From positions 2,134,062-2,198,061 of the forward strand of contig NC_056051.1 of the NCBI RefSeq assembly GCF_004379255.2: 64,000 nucleotides of DNA, read 5' to 3'. This DNA is from Salvia splendens (Eukaryota; Streptophyta; Magnoliopsida; Lamiales; Lamiaceae). The position numbers and the translations under genes are program-made. The notes under the pieces were generated by a model that saw nothing but the letters and a program-made list of their open reading frames with translations, was not told the DNA's origin and did not search any database. This document shows, piece after piece, positions 33,027 through 45,805 of the stretch (positions are counted from its first letter, which is position 1; every line of letters begins with the position of its first letter).

Positions 33027-36000
33027 ATGACAATAACAAAGACGTCAATTGAAAAGTTTGACAGAAATGTTAACTTTTCAATGTGGCGACTCAAGATGGA
33101 GGCCATCCTCATTCAGGACGGTTGTGAGCTGGCACTCGAGGGAGTTGAGGAGAAGCCATCAGAGATGACGCTGCAGGAGTTTGCAGAGTTGGACAAGCGG
33201 GCCAGATCGGGAATCATATTAAATCTCGCATATGAGGTTTTGGCGGAAGTTGCTGCAGAGACGACAGCAAAAGGAATGTGGGATTCATTGAAAGCGATTT
33301 ACATGAAGAAGACCATGGAAAATCGGCTTTATCTGAAACAGAAGCTGTATAGCTTGAGAATGACAGAAGGTACATCTATAATCTCTCATCTAGATAGATT
33401 TGACTCAGTCATTATTGATTTGGAGAATGTAGATGTTAAAGTTAGTGAAGAAGATCAGGCCATACTATTATTGTGTTCCCTTCCCCCATCGTTAAAACAT
33501 TTTCGGGATACTATGATTTATGGGAAAGATACCATCTCATATAGTAGTGTCAAATCTGCTTTAAAGTCAAAAGAGCAGATAGATAGGGACATCACAGGGG
33601 AATCCAGTAGTGGTCAGGCAGAGGGATTATTTGTGCGGGGTAGACCAGAGAGTAAAGATTTTGAAAATAGATCTAAAGGAAAGTCAAAATCCAAGCATGC
33701 AAATAAAAAATGTAATTACTGCAAGAAGAAAGGGCACATCAAGGCTGACTGTTTTAAATTGAAAAATAAGGAGAAAAATAACATTAACCAGAACAATAAC
33801 ACTGGCGAAGCTAGTGTAGCTGCAGATGAAAGTGATGGAACTGTCTTTATTGCCTCGGCAAATGTTGTGAGGTCTAGTGATGAGTGGATCTTAGATTCGG
33901 GCTGTTCTTACCACATTTGTCCTAACCGAGATTGTTTTTCTACTTATGAATCTTATGATGGTGGATATGTTTTGATGGGAAATAACTCCCCCTGTAAGGT
34001 TGTTGGTAAAGGTGCAGTTCAAATCAAGATGTTTGACGGTATTATCCGAACACTCACTAATGTTAGACATGTTCCGGACTTGAAGAGAAATCTTGTCTCT
34101 TTAGGTACCCTTGATGCACAAGGGTGCAGGTTCTCGGCTGAAGGTGGAGTTTTAAAGATAACCAAAGGTGCTCTTATTGTGATGAAAGCTTGCAGGTCTG
34201 GAAACTTGTACGTTTTGCAGGGATCTACTGTTACAGGTGTTGTTGCAGTCTCTACTACTCCAAAAGCTGATACCACAAGATTGTGGCATATGCGGCTTGG
34301 GCACATGGGCGAGAAAGGCTTAACCTTGTTAAGTAAGAGAGGCCTCCTTTGTGGTCAAAGTACAGGTAAGATGGAATTTTGTGAGCACTGTGTTTTTGGG
34401 AAGCAAAAGAGAGTTAGCTTCAAAACACCAGCTGATCATAAAACAAAAGGTACTTTGGATTACATTCATTCTGATTTGTGGGGTCCTTATCGCATACCCT
34501 CTAAAGGTGGTGCCCGATATATGTTAACTTTCATTGATGATTATTCGAGGAAAGTTTGGGTCTATTTTCTTAAACAGAAAAGTGATGTTTTCCTAACATT
34601 TAAACATTGGAAAATATTGATTGAAAAGCAAACAGGAAAACACATCAAGCGGTTACGGACTGATAATGGCTTGGAATTTTGTGGAAGCGAATTCAACGAA
34701 TTTTGCAAGAATGAAGGAATCGCTCGACACCGCACGGTCAGGATGACACCTCAACAAAATGGTGTGGCCGAGCGCATGAATCGGACTCTTTTGGAGAGAG
34801 CTCGATGTATGATCTCTAATGCCGGGTTGACTTTAGATTTTTGGGCAGAAGCCATCGCTACTGCATGCTACATTGTCAACCGCGCTCCTTGTGCTCCTCT
34901 TGATTTCAAGACTCCTGAGGAAATTTGGTCAGGTAATCCTGCTGATTACTCTAATTTGAAAATTTTTGGGTGTCATGCTTATATGCATGTAAACGAGGGA
35001 AAATTAGAGCCTAGAGCTAAGAAATGTATTTTCCTTGGTTATGCTTCAGGGGTGAAAGGATATAGATTATATTGTCCTGATCCCAATTCACCCAAATTTG
35101 TAATTAGTAGAGATGTAACATTTGACGAAGCCTCCATGTTGTATTCTAGAAATGAGTCTTGTAATCCTTGTAATTTAGGAAAGGGGGGTAGTGAACAAAG
35201 TGATGTGGAGTTAGAGATAGATACTTCAGATTCTTCTCAAAACTCTTCTACTAGAGGGATGGATCAAGAAAATGAAATAGATCCAGATCTCTTTGAAGAT
35301 GAACGTGTGGAGCAAGAATATTCCATAGCTAGAGACCGACCAAGAAGAGATATTCGACTACCACAAAGGTACGTTGATGTAGCTTCATACGCTTTAACAG
35401 TGGCACAAGAAACAAGTGGAGATGGTGAACCTTCCACTTATCTGGAAGCGATCCAAAGTGCACACTCAGATAAATGGGTGGTAGCTATGAATGAAGAAAT
35501 GGAATCTCTGCACAAAAATGGTACATGGACTCTTGTGCAGCCGCCGAAGGGTAAGAAAATAGTCGGATGCAAATGGGTCTTCAAGAAGAAGGAAGTTGCT
35601 TCAGGTGTTGAGGATGCAAGGTATAAAGCACGATTGGTTGCAAAGGGCTTCAGTCAGGTACAAGGTGTAGATTTTAATGACGTTTTCTCACCTGTTGTTA
35701 AACATAGCTCTATTCGTGTACTACTTGCATTGGTGGCCATGTATGATTTAGAGCTAGAACAGCTTGACGTCAAGACAGCGTTCTTACATGGTGAATTAGA
35801 TGAGAAAATCTATATGAAGCAACCTGAAGGTTTTGAAGTTGAAGGAAAGGAAGATCAGGTATGTTTGCTAAAGAAATCCTTGTATGGATTAAAACAATCT
35901 CCAAGACAATGGTATAAAAGGTTCGATTCTTTTATGTTGGGTCATGGTTTCTCCAGGAGCAAGTATGATAGTTGTGTTTACTTCAGGAAGTTGAATGATG

Positions 36001-36995
36001 GCTCATTTACTTACTTATTGTTATATGTTGATGACATGCTCATTGCGGCTAAGAATCTTGCAGAAATTCATCAATTAAAGGCCTTGTTAAGTGGTGAATT
36101 TGAGATGAAAGATTTGGGAGCAGCTAAAAGGATTCTTGGTATGGAGATTAGACGTGACAGGGGAGTTGGTAAGTTATTCCTGACCCAGGAGAATTACCTT
36201 AAGAAAGTTTTGGAGAGATTTGGCATGCACGATGCCAAACCGGTAAGTACTCCTCTTGCTAGCCATTTTAGGCTATCTGCTGCTCAGTCACCAACATCGA
36301 AAGAAGAAGAGGATTATATGGCACGAGTTCCCTACTCTAGGGCTGTTGGTTGTGTTATGTATGCAATGGTTTGTACTCGTCCTGATATTTCACAAGCTGT
36401 TAGTGTTGTTAGCAGGTATATGGCTAACCCAGGAAAAGAACATTGGCAAGCGGTGAAGTGGATTCTCAGATACTTGAAGGGTACTTTGAACACTTGTTTA
36501 GAGTTTGGTAGAAACGATAATACATTGGTTGGTTTTGTAGATTCAGACTACGCCGGTGATCTCGATAAACGCAGGTCTCTTACAGGTTATGTATTTTGTA
36601 TTGGAGGTTGTGCAATTAGCTGGAAAGCTACTTTACAACATGTGGTGGCGTTGTCTACCACCGAAGCAGAATATATGGCGGTTACTGAGGCAATCAAAGA
36701 AACATTATGGTTGAGAGGCTTATTCGGTGAATTAACTCTACAACAAAGCGTTACTACCATTTTTTGTGATAGTCAAAGTGCAATTCATTTGACTAAAGAT
36801 CAGATGTATCATGAGAGGACTAAGCATATTGACGTTAAGTATCACTTTATTCGTGATGTCATTGCAGATAAGAAGGTCCTTGTTCAGAAGATCAACACCA
36901 AGGACAATCCTGCTGATATGTTTACGAAGGCCCTTCCGGTGAACAAGTTCAAGCAATGCTTGGACTTGATCGGTCTTTCAGAATTGGTGAATTAG
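33027..36995 (+). CDS. copia-1 gag-pol polyprotein, 1,322 residues
   Basis: Single open frame in Ty1/copia order. Gag comes first, with a CCHC zinc knuckle (C229, C232, H237, C242). The aspartic protease has LDSGCSYH with D290. The pre-integrase region [11 protein letters not shown] is followed by the integrase core ([33 protein letters not shown]). The reverse transcriptase has [14 protein letters not shown] and YVDD at 1000-1003. RNase H has [23 protein letters not shown] and [11 protein letters not shown]. No stop or frameshift is visible, so the copy may still be competent. Lineage is probably Tork/TNT1-like, from general resemblance. Confidence 0.95.
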   Translation: MTITKTSIEKFDRNVNFSMWRLKMEAILIQDGCELALEGVEEKPSEMTLQEFAELDKRARSGIILNLAYEVLAEVAAETTAKGMWDSLKAIYMKKTMENRLYLKQKLYSLRMTEGTSIISHLDRFDSVIIDLENVDVKVSEEDQAILLLCSLPPSLKHFRDTMIYGKDTISYSSVKSALKSKEQIDRDITGESSSGQAEGLFVRGRPESKDFENRSKGKSKSKHANKKCNYCKKKGHIKADCFKLKNKEKNNINQNNNTGEASVAADESDGTVFIASANVVRSSDEWILDSGCSYHICPNRDCFSTYESYDGGYVLMGNNSPCKVVGKGAVQIKMFDGIIRTLTNVRHVPDLKRNLVSLGTLDAQGCRFSAEGGVLKITKGALIVMKACRSGNLYVLQGSTVTGVVAVSTTPKADTTRLWHMRLGHMGEKGLTLLSKRGLLCGQSTGKMEFCEHCVFGKQKRVSFKTPADHKTKGTLDYIHSDLWGPYRIPSKGGARYMLTFIDDYSRKVWVYFLKQKSDVFLTFKHWKILIEKQTGKHIKRLRTDNGLEFCGSEFNEFCKNEGIARHRTVRMTPQQNGVAERMNRTLLERARCMISNAGLTLDFWAEAIATACYIVNRAPCAPLDFKTPEEIWSGNPADYSNLKIFGCHAYMHVNEGKLEPRAKKCIFLGYASGVKGYRLYCPDPNSPKFVISRDVTFDEASMLYSRNESCNPCNLGKGGSEQSDVELEIDTSDSSQNSSTRGMDQENEIDPDLFEDERVEQEYSIARDRPRRDIRLPQRYVDVASYALTVAQETSGDGEPSTYLEAIQSAHSDKWVVAMNEEMESLHKNGTWTLVQPPKGKKIVGCKWVFKKKEVASGVEDARYKARLVAKGFSQVQGVDFNDVFSPVVKHSSIRVLLALVAMYDLELEQLDVKTAFLHGELDEKIYMKQPEGFEVEGKEDQVCLLKKSLYGLKQSPRQWYKRFDSFMLGHGFSRSKYDSCVYFRKLNDGSFTYLLLYVDDMLIAAKNLAEIHQLKALLSGEFEMKDLGAAKRILGMEIRRDRGVGKLFLTQENYLKKVLERFGMHDAKPVSTPLASHFRLSAAQSPTSKEEEDYMARVPYSRAVGCVMYAMVCTRPDISQAVSVVSRYMANPGKEHWQAVKWILRYLKGTLNTCLEFGRNDNTLVGFVDSDYAGDLDKRRSLTGYVFCIGGCAISWKATLQHVVALSTTEAEYMAVTEAIKETLWLRGLFGELTLQQSVTTIFCDSQSAIHLTKDQMYHERTKHIDVKYHFIRDVIADKKVLVQKINTKDNPADMFTKALPVNKFKQCLDLIGLSELVN

Positions 36996-37067
36996 CCCGT
37001 TGGGGCTCTGCCGGAGTTGATAAAAAAAAAATCACTAGTATTTTGCATTTAAGTCAAGGTGGAGATT

Positions 37068-37566
37068 TGTAGGGTGGCTATGCCTTAAATGCTTAGCCTT
37101 ACCTTTTTGACTTAGGCATAACAGCTTTGTCTTCTGAAGATTATGGCTCCTTATTTCTTGCTGAAATGCAAGTCATATATGTGGAGATTTGTGAGTGTGT
37201 ACGTGATATTTTTGGAGCACACATTGTGGACTTTCTCTTCAACCATTTTTGCCTATAAAAGGAGCATGGGAGAATGCCTTTGGTGCAGCACCACTACTAC
37301 TTCAGAACAAAGCTTCAAAGCTTCTGCCTTCTTCTCTCTTTTGTAGCTTAGGCTTTCTAATTCCATTATCCTAAAATATTGGTGTTAGCCTTTTGTAATC
37401 ATCCCCACATTATTAGTGAAATTTTCTCCTCCGGCCGTGGACGTAGGTCGCATTGACCGAACCACGTAAATTCTTGTGTCCACTGTCCAATTTATATTTC
37501 TTTCTCTTGTCTTTGTTATTACAATTTTTGGGTTATTAGATTGAACCGGAACTCCGATTCCTAACA
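37068..37566 (+). repeat. 3' LTR of copia-1
   Basis: Same sequence as the 5' LTR apart from a 2-bp insertion (AGCTTTGTC against AGCTGTC). Confidence 0.95.
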
Positions 37567-39483
37567 CGAACCATGATGCTGTGTAACCCAACGTACGCAG
37601 CCGTTTTACACTGAACAACTACACACACTGATAATTAAAGTCACACTTCAAGCATAGTAAGACTTTCACCAGGAAGTTTATTTTTTATTTTACAAAAGTT
37701 GAGGAATTAGTGAATTTTCCATACCTAAAATGATTGCACCATGTAGGTCGGCATTAAGGAAGCACTGGGCCAACTGTTCTTTCCTGCAAGAGCATTCAAG
37801 ACTATAGGCTTACACACATTACGAGAAAAGGCAATACTAAAGATGAAAATGGAATAAAAACTAACCCGGAAATTTTAAGAAGCTTCTGCACATAGGCTTT
37901 CCACTTCTCATGCATAGGCTTGAAGATGTGAAAGCTGAAAAGTCAGCAAAAAGATTGAGGTATTACAAGATAAGTAATCAACAATGATCTCGTGATCTCA
38001 TACTACTATTAAAGCAACAAACACAACAAACCATAACTTGAAACGCACTCAACAAAGAGAGAAGCCAAATCGTAACATTCTAAAAAACAACCACCTTCCT
38101 CACAAGTCCAGTTATTGTTGGACTATCACAGAAACATATTTTATGCAAATCATATTTCAAACTTCAATCACTGAATCATGTCCAAAAGGCAAGGGGAATT
38201 CTTGAATTTATAGGGACTTCATCATTCTAGTGAACTACCTGGGGGGTTGGACATTCTTGAGGAGTATTCTTTGAGGTACACACTACATAAGTAGCAATCC
38301 CAATTTTTGTGGACTATCACAGCAATGCCAAAATTCAAGTTGCTCCCTTGGTCCAGACCATTTTTTAAAAACAATAATAAAAACTCCATGGTTTTACTTA
38401 ATTGCTACAACTAAAAGATAACTAAGTATGAAAATAATACGGGTATCGATACATAAAGACCGCATGGGCAAAACATAACTGAATAGTGAACTTACTTGTG
38501 GAAATCTTTTAGCAAATCAAATGTTCCAATACTCTTATGTTGCTTTAGGGACATATGTTTTTTAGAGCGTTTTGAGCCATGTTGTAGTGCTCTCATATGA
38601 CCAGAACTTGAACTGCCATTTTTCTGGACAAAATTATCAAGAAGTATTGTATTCTCGATTTATATATTTTTGGATCCCTGCATGTATTTCATAGCTGAAT
38701 CACCATGTTTGAAAAGCTCATGTAAAATCCCATTAACTGTGGCTTTACCATGGGAAACCTGCACAATAGAGCAAAAAAAAGTCACAATTAACTTGATTTC
38801 TATTAAAAGCAAGTCAAATGACAACACAGATACTCAGATGGACTATGTGTGACTTACTTGTGCACCACTTCGTAGCAAGTTTTCATGAACAACGTGAGAA
38901 AGATTGAAGTAGGCAGGCTCATTTGATTCTGTATCTGTAAAATAGGGGGTTAATATTAAGAGTTCCATATCAAAGTCAAATCCAAAGAGCTACTATATAT
39001 TTTTAGTAGGGCAATACCTTCTTTAAAAGTACGACCTGGGAAAGAAATTTTGCCTGCATAGCATCCAGGAAGGCACATGGCAAATGAGATTAGACAACAG
39101 AAATATGCAAAAGTCTCTAAAACTTAAATGGCATTACATTTGAAGATTTCGCAAAATTTGAAACTATTAGTTTCGCAAAAAATAACACTTAAAGTTTTAA
39201 GAGTTTTTGACGACCACAATATAAAAGCTTAGACTCTAATGACATTAAAGAGCGAGTAAAATCCAAATTGGTTATGCTTACATACTTTATTAAAAATGGA
39301 AAAAGATTATGAAGTTGCAATCAGTGACTGTATTTTAATAATGTGTTCTAATATTTTATTCTAATAAAAAGATTAGACTGTAGTCATGATTAAAGAGGAA
39401 CCTTTTTTAGATGATGATACAGAGAGGGGCTTAATGACCGGTGAATCTACATTCAAAGATTCAACAGATACAGAAACTGGTTT

Positions 39484-39816
39484 TGTTACTAAACAGAAAG
39501 TATTGAGAGAGTTGAGAGTGAATCGATTGAACTCTTCTAATTGAATCTTGAGAAGAAAAAGTTTGTGAGAGAATATTGAAATCTTATTCAAGCTTTTTTG
39601 GAGTTACAACTTGAAGCCTACACTATATATCTTCCACAAATTGCTGCTACTCAGCTAAACCGAAAGTAAAGAAGAAGGAAAAGCAAGAAAGCAAAACAGT
39701 TACAACAGCTAACTATTCCAATGGCTAGATCAAGATATTTGAACTGGGCCATCTTATTATTTCTATACATTGGGCTTACGAATTGGGCCTGACTACTATA
39801 TGCATAAATCCTCACA
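39484..39816 (-). repeat. 3' LTR of copia-2
   Basis: In element orientation begins TGTGAGGATTTATGC and ends TTTAGTAACA. A purine-rich tract (GCAAGGTGGAGAATTG) precedes it. Confidence 0.9.
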
Positions 39817-39840
39817 ATTCTCCACCTTGCATTTAGTAGT

Positions 39841-42800
39841 TCAGCCATGAACACTGACATTGATTAACTCCTTACAATGCTCCAACTTCTCCTTTGGTAT
39901 AGCTTTTGTAAGCATGTCAGCCGGGTTGTGTAGTGTGCTTATCTTCACAACCTTTGCATTACCTTTCTCCACCTCGTCTCTGATAAAGTGTAACCGAACG
40001 TCTATGTGTTTGCTGCGTTCGTGGAACACTTGATGACGAGCTAAACACAATGCACTACTGCTGTCACAGTGCATTGTTATTGCTTTTTGATGAACCTCAA
40101 ACTCAGCAGCCATCCCTCTGATCCAGAAACTTTCCTTAACGGCTGATGTCAATGCTATATATTCAGCCTCCGTAGTTGAGAGAGCCACCACACTTTGTAG
40201 AGAAGACTTCCAACTAACTGCTGAACCAAACAATGTAAAGACATACCCGGTTTGAGATTTTCTGTTGTCTAGATTGGTTGCATAATCAGCATCACAAAAA
40301 CCTTGCAATGCTTCCCCCTCTGCCTGATCCCACCTTTTAAACATAATTCCAAACTTCCTTGCTCCTTTCAGGTACCTAAGTGTCCATTTCAGAGCATTCC
40401 AATGCTCTTTTCCAAATGCAGACATGTACCTGCTTGTGACACTCACAGCATGTGAGATGTCTGGTCTTGTACATAGCATTGCGTACATCAAGCTTCCAAT
40501 GATGCTTGCATAAGGGATGCTTTCCAATTCTTTAGCTTCTTGTTGATTGCTAGATGCCTGAGCTTTACACAGCTTAAAATGTTGAGCCATAGGTGTTGAA
40601 GTAGGTTCACATTGCTCAGATTGAATCTCTTCAACACTTTGCTAATATATTCTTCTTGAGATAACCACAAAGTCCTTTCCTTTCTGTTTCTGCATATGTC
40701 CATGCCTAATATCCTCTTTGCATCTCCAAGATCTTTCATTTCAAAGCTGCTGTTCAGGCCATCTTTCACCAACTGCACTTCTTCTTTGGAGGGTCCTGCT
40801 ATCAGAATATCATCTACATAAATCAGTAGATACACCACAGGAACTCTCCTCTTCTTCTTAATATACACACAATCATCATATCTTGATTTAGTGAACCCAC
40901 TGGCAGACATGTGTGCATCAAAATTCTTATTCCACTGTCTTGGGCTTTGCTTGAGTCCATAGAGGCTCTTCTTCAACAAGCAAACCTTGTTCTCATCTCC
41001 TTTCTTCACATACCCTTCTGGTTGGTACATATATATAGACTCCTCAAGATCTCCATGCAGAAATGCAGTCTTCACATCAAGTTGCTGCATTTCCCAATCC
41101 CTCTGATTCACCACTGACAGTAGGATTCTTATAGATGTGTGTTTGACTACTGGAGCAAATACTTCATTGTAGTCTACTCCTTCCTCCTGAGTAAATCCCC
41201 TAGCTACAAGTCGAGCCTTAAATCGAATGCTCTCGGTGCCCACTGACTCCACCTTCTTCTTGTAAAGCCATCTGCAGCTTACTAGCTTCATGAACTCAGT
41301 TCTTTCTACCAAAATCCAGGTCTTATTTCTGATTAGAGAATCCATTTCATCATTCATAGCTTTGATCCATTTCTCTCTATCACTGCTAGCCATAGCTTGA
41401 GTATAAGAAGCAGGTTCAGAACACTCCAGCTTCTCAGCTGTACACAAGGCATATGAAATTATATCAGCCTCTGCTTATCTGGATGGTGGCTTTGGTACTC
41501 TTCTGACTCGATCTCTTGTTAGCTGGTAATTACTCAGATCATGTTCTTGATCGGCAACTTCCTCTGCATCAGAACCACCCTCCACTGTCATTGGCTCAGA
41601 TTGGTTATTAGAGTTATCAACAGGTTCCAGAAACTCATCAGTGTACTCCACCTCCACCTGAGCTGACTCCTTTCTGTTTTCCCATCTAGTTTTTCAAGAT
41701 AGGGCATGACATGCTCAACAAATGTCACATCTCTGCTGACAATAACCTTCTGCTTTCCCTCTTCAATATGCCACAATCTATACCCCTTGACTCCTCTCTG
41801 ATAGCCAAGCATGACACACTTCAAGGCTCTAGCATCTAGTTTGCCTTGCTTGATATGAGCAAAGCACTTGCAGCCAAATATTCTGATATTTGAATAATCT
41901 GGATGCACTCCATACCACCTAAAATCTGGTGTATCTCCACCCAAGCTAGTAGAGGGACATTTATTGATCAAGTAGGCAGCAGTAGCAACAGCTTCCCCCC
42001 AGAATTTCTTGTTCATACCAGAGCCAAATAACATGCATCTCACCCTCTCCAAGAGTGTCCTATTCATGCGTTCTGCAACTCCATTTTGTTGTGGAGTGCC
42101 TGGAACTGTTCTATGCCTTTTGATCCCATTTTCCTTGCAATATTCATCAAATTCTCTTGATAGATACTCCAGTCCGTTGTCAGTCCTCAAGCACCTCAGT
42201 TTACTACCCTTCTCAGCTTCAACTTCCTTACACCAGTGCTTGAACTTCTGGAATGCTTCAGATTTTTCTTTCAAGATGTAAATCCACACCTTCCTGCTAT
42301 AATCATCTATCAAGGTCATATAGTACCTCCCACCACCGAGAGTGTTCACTGGAGCTGGGCCCCACAAATCTGAGTGAGCATACTCAAGAGGGGAAGTAGA
42401 ATAATGAGCACCAGTGGGAAAGGGAGTCCTCTTAGCCTTACCAAGCACACACTGCTCACATGGATCAAGTTTGGAGCTGACATCTCCAGAAATTAGGCCT
42501 GACTTCACCAGCTCCTTGATGCTTCCTTCAGCTGGATGTCCTAGCCTCTCATGCCACAGCCTTAGGTCATCAACCATTACTGAATTTGAGTCTCCTGTCA
42601 CAGTCTCTGCCATCAAGTAGTAGAGACTATTCTTTCTTTCAGCCACCATAACAACTTGACTCCCCTTTCTAACCTCCATTCTCCCATCAGCTGAACAAAA
42701 TGAGAACCCCTTCTTCTCCAACAATCCCAGAGACACCAGATTTCTCTTCACCTCAGGTATGTACCTCACATCACTTAACATTTTCACAGAGCCATCATGC

Positions 42801-43825
42801 ATTTTCAGTTTTATCATTCCAATACCCCTCACACCACAGACATAATTGTTGCCTAACAAGACTGAACCACCAGCATTCTTCAACTCATGAAACCATGACT
42901 TATTTGGGCACATATGAAAACTACAGCCAGAATCCATTATCCAAACCCCACTCAAACCACTCTCCATCACATTAAGAATTTCTGGAGTATCACAATCTTC
43001 AATACAATCAGAGGTTGGGTGAGATTTACCTGATTCAGATTGCTTCTTTTTCCAAGCATGACAATCTTTCTTGATATGCCCAGGCTTCTTGCACCAATAA
43101 CAAGCTCTGGTTTCTTTCTGACCTGGTGCAGGAGCCTTTCCATCATCTGGTTTCTTGGTGAACTTTGGTTTTTTGAACTTTTTCACAAGAAGACTCTCAG
43201 ATACGGCCTCTGAGGGCTTAGTTGAGCCAGCTTGGAGTTCTCTAGACCGCAAAGCAGATTGCACCCCAGAGAGGGTTATAGTTTTTTCCCTCCCATACAC
43301 CATTGCATCTCTGAGGTGATCATAACTCCTCGGCAAGGCATTCAGAAGCATGATCGCTTTATCTTCATCATTGATTTGAACATCAATGTTCTCCAAATCA
43401 TCCACCTCCTTGTTGAACTCTTCCAATTGCTCACAGATGCCTCTGTCTTCCAAGAACCTGTATGAGTACAGCCTCTGCTTCATACACAAGCGATTGGCAA
43501 GAGACTTGGTCATATACAAGCTCTCTAACTTCTCCAAGATTCCAGCTGTTGTGGTCTCCTTAGAGACTTCCCTCAATACCTTATCTCCAAGGCAGAGTAT
43601 AACCACGCTATGTGCCTTAGCGTTAATTTCAGCGAGCTTGGCCTTCGCCTTTTCATCCAGCACTTCTCCAGCCCCCACATCTGCAGCCTTCTTCTCCAAT
43701 GCCGCAGAAAGACCCTGCTGAATCAGTAGCGCCTTTATCTTCAAACGCCACAACCCGAAGTCGTTCTTGCCGGTGAATTTTTCAGCCTCCAATCGTGCAG
43801 CCATCTCGCAACTGATCTCTCTCAA
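39841..43825 (-). pseudogene. copia-2 gag-pol, broken by frameshifts and a stop
   Basis: Gag, CCHC knuckle (CYWCKKPGHIKKDC), protease (MDSGCSFHMC), integrase ([29 protein letters not shown]), reverse transcriptase ([21 protein letters not shown]) and RNase H (DADYATNLDNRKS, NPADMLTKAIP) can all be followed. The frame changes near 41660 and again near 40600, and there is an in-frame stop at 41475-41477. Domain order is that of Ty1/copia. Confidence 0.9.
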
Positions 43826-43851
43826 ATCGCCTTCCCACAGACGGCGCCAAT

Positions 43852-44184
43852 TGTTACTAAATAGAGAGTATTGAGAGAGTTGAGAGTGAATCGATTGAAC
43901 TCTTCTAATTGAATCTTGAGAAGAAAAAGTTTGTGAGAGAATACTGAAATCTTATTCAAGCTTTTTTGGAGTTACAACTTGAAGCCTACACTATATATCT
44001 TCCACAAATTGCTGCTACTCAGCTTAACCGAAAGTAAAGAAGAAGGAAAAGCAAGAAAGCAAAACAGTTACAACAGCTAACTATTCCAATGGCTAGATCA
44101 AGATATTTGAACTGGGCCATCTTATTATTTCTATACATTGGGCTTACGAATTGGGCCTGACTACTATATGCATAAATCCTCACA
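43852..44184 (-). repeat. 5' LTR of copia-2
   Basis: Pairs with 39484-39816, 333 bp each. Visible differences include AAATAGAGAG against AAACAGAAAG, and CAGCTTAACC against CAGCTAAACC. Confidence 0.9.
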
Positions 44185-45078
44185 TGTTTCTTATCTTCAG
44201 CTGGCCTTTTCTTGCTCTTATGTTGCTGTGTCTGAACCTCCGATTTCGCTTGAGCAAATCGTCGCTCTAGAGCTTCCATGGTACGCCTCCTCTGGTCTTC
44301 CATACTAGTTAAACTGTCGGAAACATACATTACAACATGAATCTAGTGGGAGCACACATTACAAATTATTGATAATTAGACAGTGCCTCAATTTTCTAAT
44401 TATATCTATCTATATCTATACTAATCTAAAGTGCCAGTTGGGTGGAATGACACTTTTGCCCTTACCATTAACCGTACTCACATTGACACTTATTAATTAA
44501 TATGAAGTTGTTTACCCAATACACTTCAGGTTATCAGAATTATAAATAGGGTAGAACCGTCAAGTCTTTCTCCACAATATATCCAATTAGAATAACAAAA
44601 TTTTCCTATTACAACAAAAGCCCGAAGAGAGTTAGAGGCACAACATGTCAAAGTAAATGTGACATTGTGATTGCAATTCAAATAGAGTGAAAGACATCAG
44701 GTGCAACTGTTTTTCATACCGAAATTGGTATGCAAGACCATCAACAAACTCTAATTGATCTACTATATCGGTCAGGTTAAAGTTTAATTAATACTATCAG
44801 TTTACACTGTTGTATGAATGAATGCAGCTCTATAAACATAGTCGTTAAAGTGATTTGCAGAGAACAATGGAAGACAGAGACAAAGAATAGTTCTCAATCA
44901 GAGTGACAGAAAATCCATCATCAACAATAAATACATTCACTAAGCAGAGAGATATCAACATATTTGTTCCTTGCACAACTCAGCTTGACAGATAAACAAG
45001 GGTTTGTTCCTTGAATAAGATACAGCTCATAATCAGGAAAGGGTTCATGCTACAACATAACATAATTCAAGTCACACG

Positions 45079-45805
45079 CACTGATGTTAGGGTCGCGGGG
45101 CGCACCGGGTCGATGAGGTGAAAATTCGGGTCGCGGGTCGATGAGTCGACGCGGTCTAGAGACCCACGAATCTAGGCTTATTTTTTTGCCTTTTAATATT
45201 AAATCAAATAATATATTGCTCTAATGTTTATAATATATCAAATAATATAAATGTAGATGTAATTCAGGTGAATAGAGATAAAGTGGAAAATAGAAATTAT
45301 CAAAAATATCAAAACAATTCATAAGTCAAAACACAAAATAAATAATTGAAACCATTGTCTAAAAATATAAAAAAAGGAATATATGAAGGGTGGCAGCAAA
45401 AGATCTTTGAACCGAATTCTAAAGTGTAGAAAGTAGGTTTGAAAAGTTTGATATGGTGCATGCATATATATAGAGTATAGAGAATTGAGATTGAGAAAGT
45501 CAGAAAACGTGTGATATATTTGAGAAAATAAGAGAGAGCAGATTTTTAGGTAAGTTTTACTTTTATATTATGTTTATTTTAGTAAAAACAAATCAGCATC
45601 GAAGCGAAAGATTTACATAAAAAAGATTTAGGGATTTATCTTAAAACATGACTGCGCAGCATGTGTTTGGGCGACCCAGCCGACACACTCGACCCGGGTG
45701 ACCCCCAGCGGCGACCCTGTATCTCGATCGACCCACCCATGTTGGGGCGGTGATGGTCTCGACCCAGGCGACCCGAGCGATCCGAACGACATTTTGACAA
45801 CACTG
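45079..45805. mobile_element. non-autonomous hAT element, 727 bp
   Basis: A perfect 8-bp target duplication GTCACACG (45071-45078 and 45806-45813) flanks imperfect TIRs: CACTGATGTTAGGGTCG at left and, reversed, CAGTGTTGTCAAAATG at right. Both subterminal regions are rich in GGGTCG/CGACCC words. There is no transposase. It lies in the 5' intron of the POP4 relic. Confidence 0.85.

Larger units (their letters stand above)
32484..37566 (+). mobile_element. Ty1/copia LTR retrotransposon copia-1, young and structurally complete
   Basis: LTRs of 497 and 499 bp (32484-32980 and 37068-37566), TG..CA ends, a perfect 5-bp target duplication CGAAC on both sides, a primer binding site, a polypurine tract (AAGGTGGAGATT before 37068) and one uninterrupted gag-pol ORF. 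The only LTR difference I see is a 2-bp TT indel. It is inserted in exon 7 of the POP4 relic, in the opposite orientation. Confidence 0.95.
39484..44184 (-). mobile_element. Ty1/copia LTR retrotransposon copia-2, degenerate
   Basis: Minus-strand element with 333-bp LTRs (39484-39816 and 43852-44184) that differ at about four positions. Flanking pentanucleotides are GGTTT and TGTTT, an almost perfect target duplication. It sits in coding exon 1 of the POP4 relic. The primer-binding region next to the 5' LTR reads TTGGCGCCGTCTGTGGG, unlike copia-1. Pol is broken, so it is no longer autonomous. Confidence 0.9.

Noticed and set aside
45640..45800. GC-rich CGACCC/GGGTCG stretch as a regulatory region
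   Set aside because: It is the subterminal repeat of the hAT MITE defined by the 8-bp target duplication.
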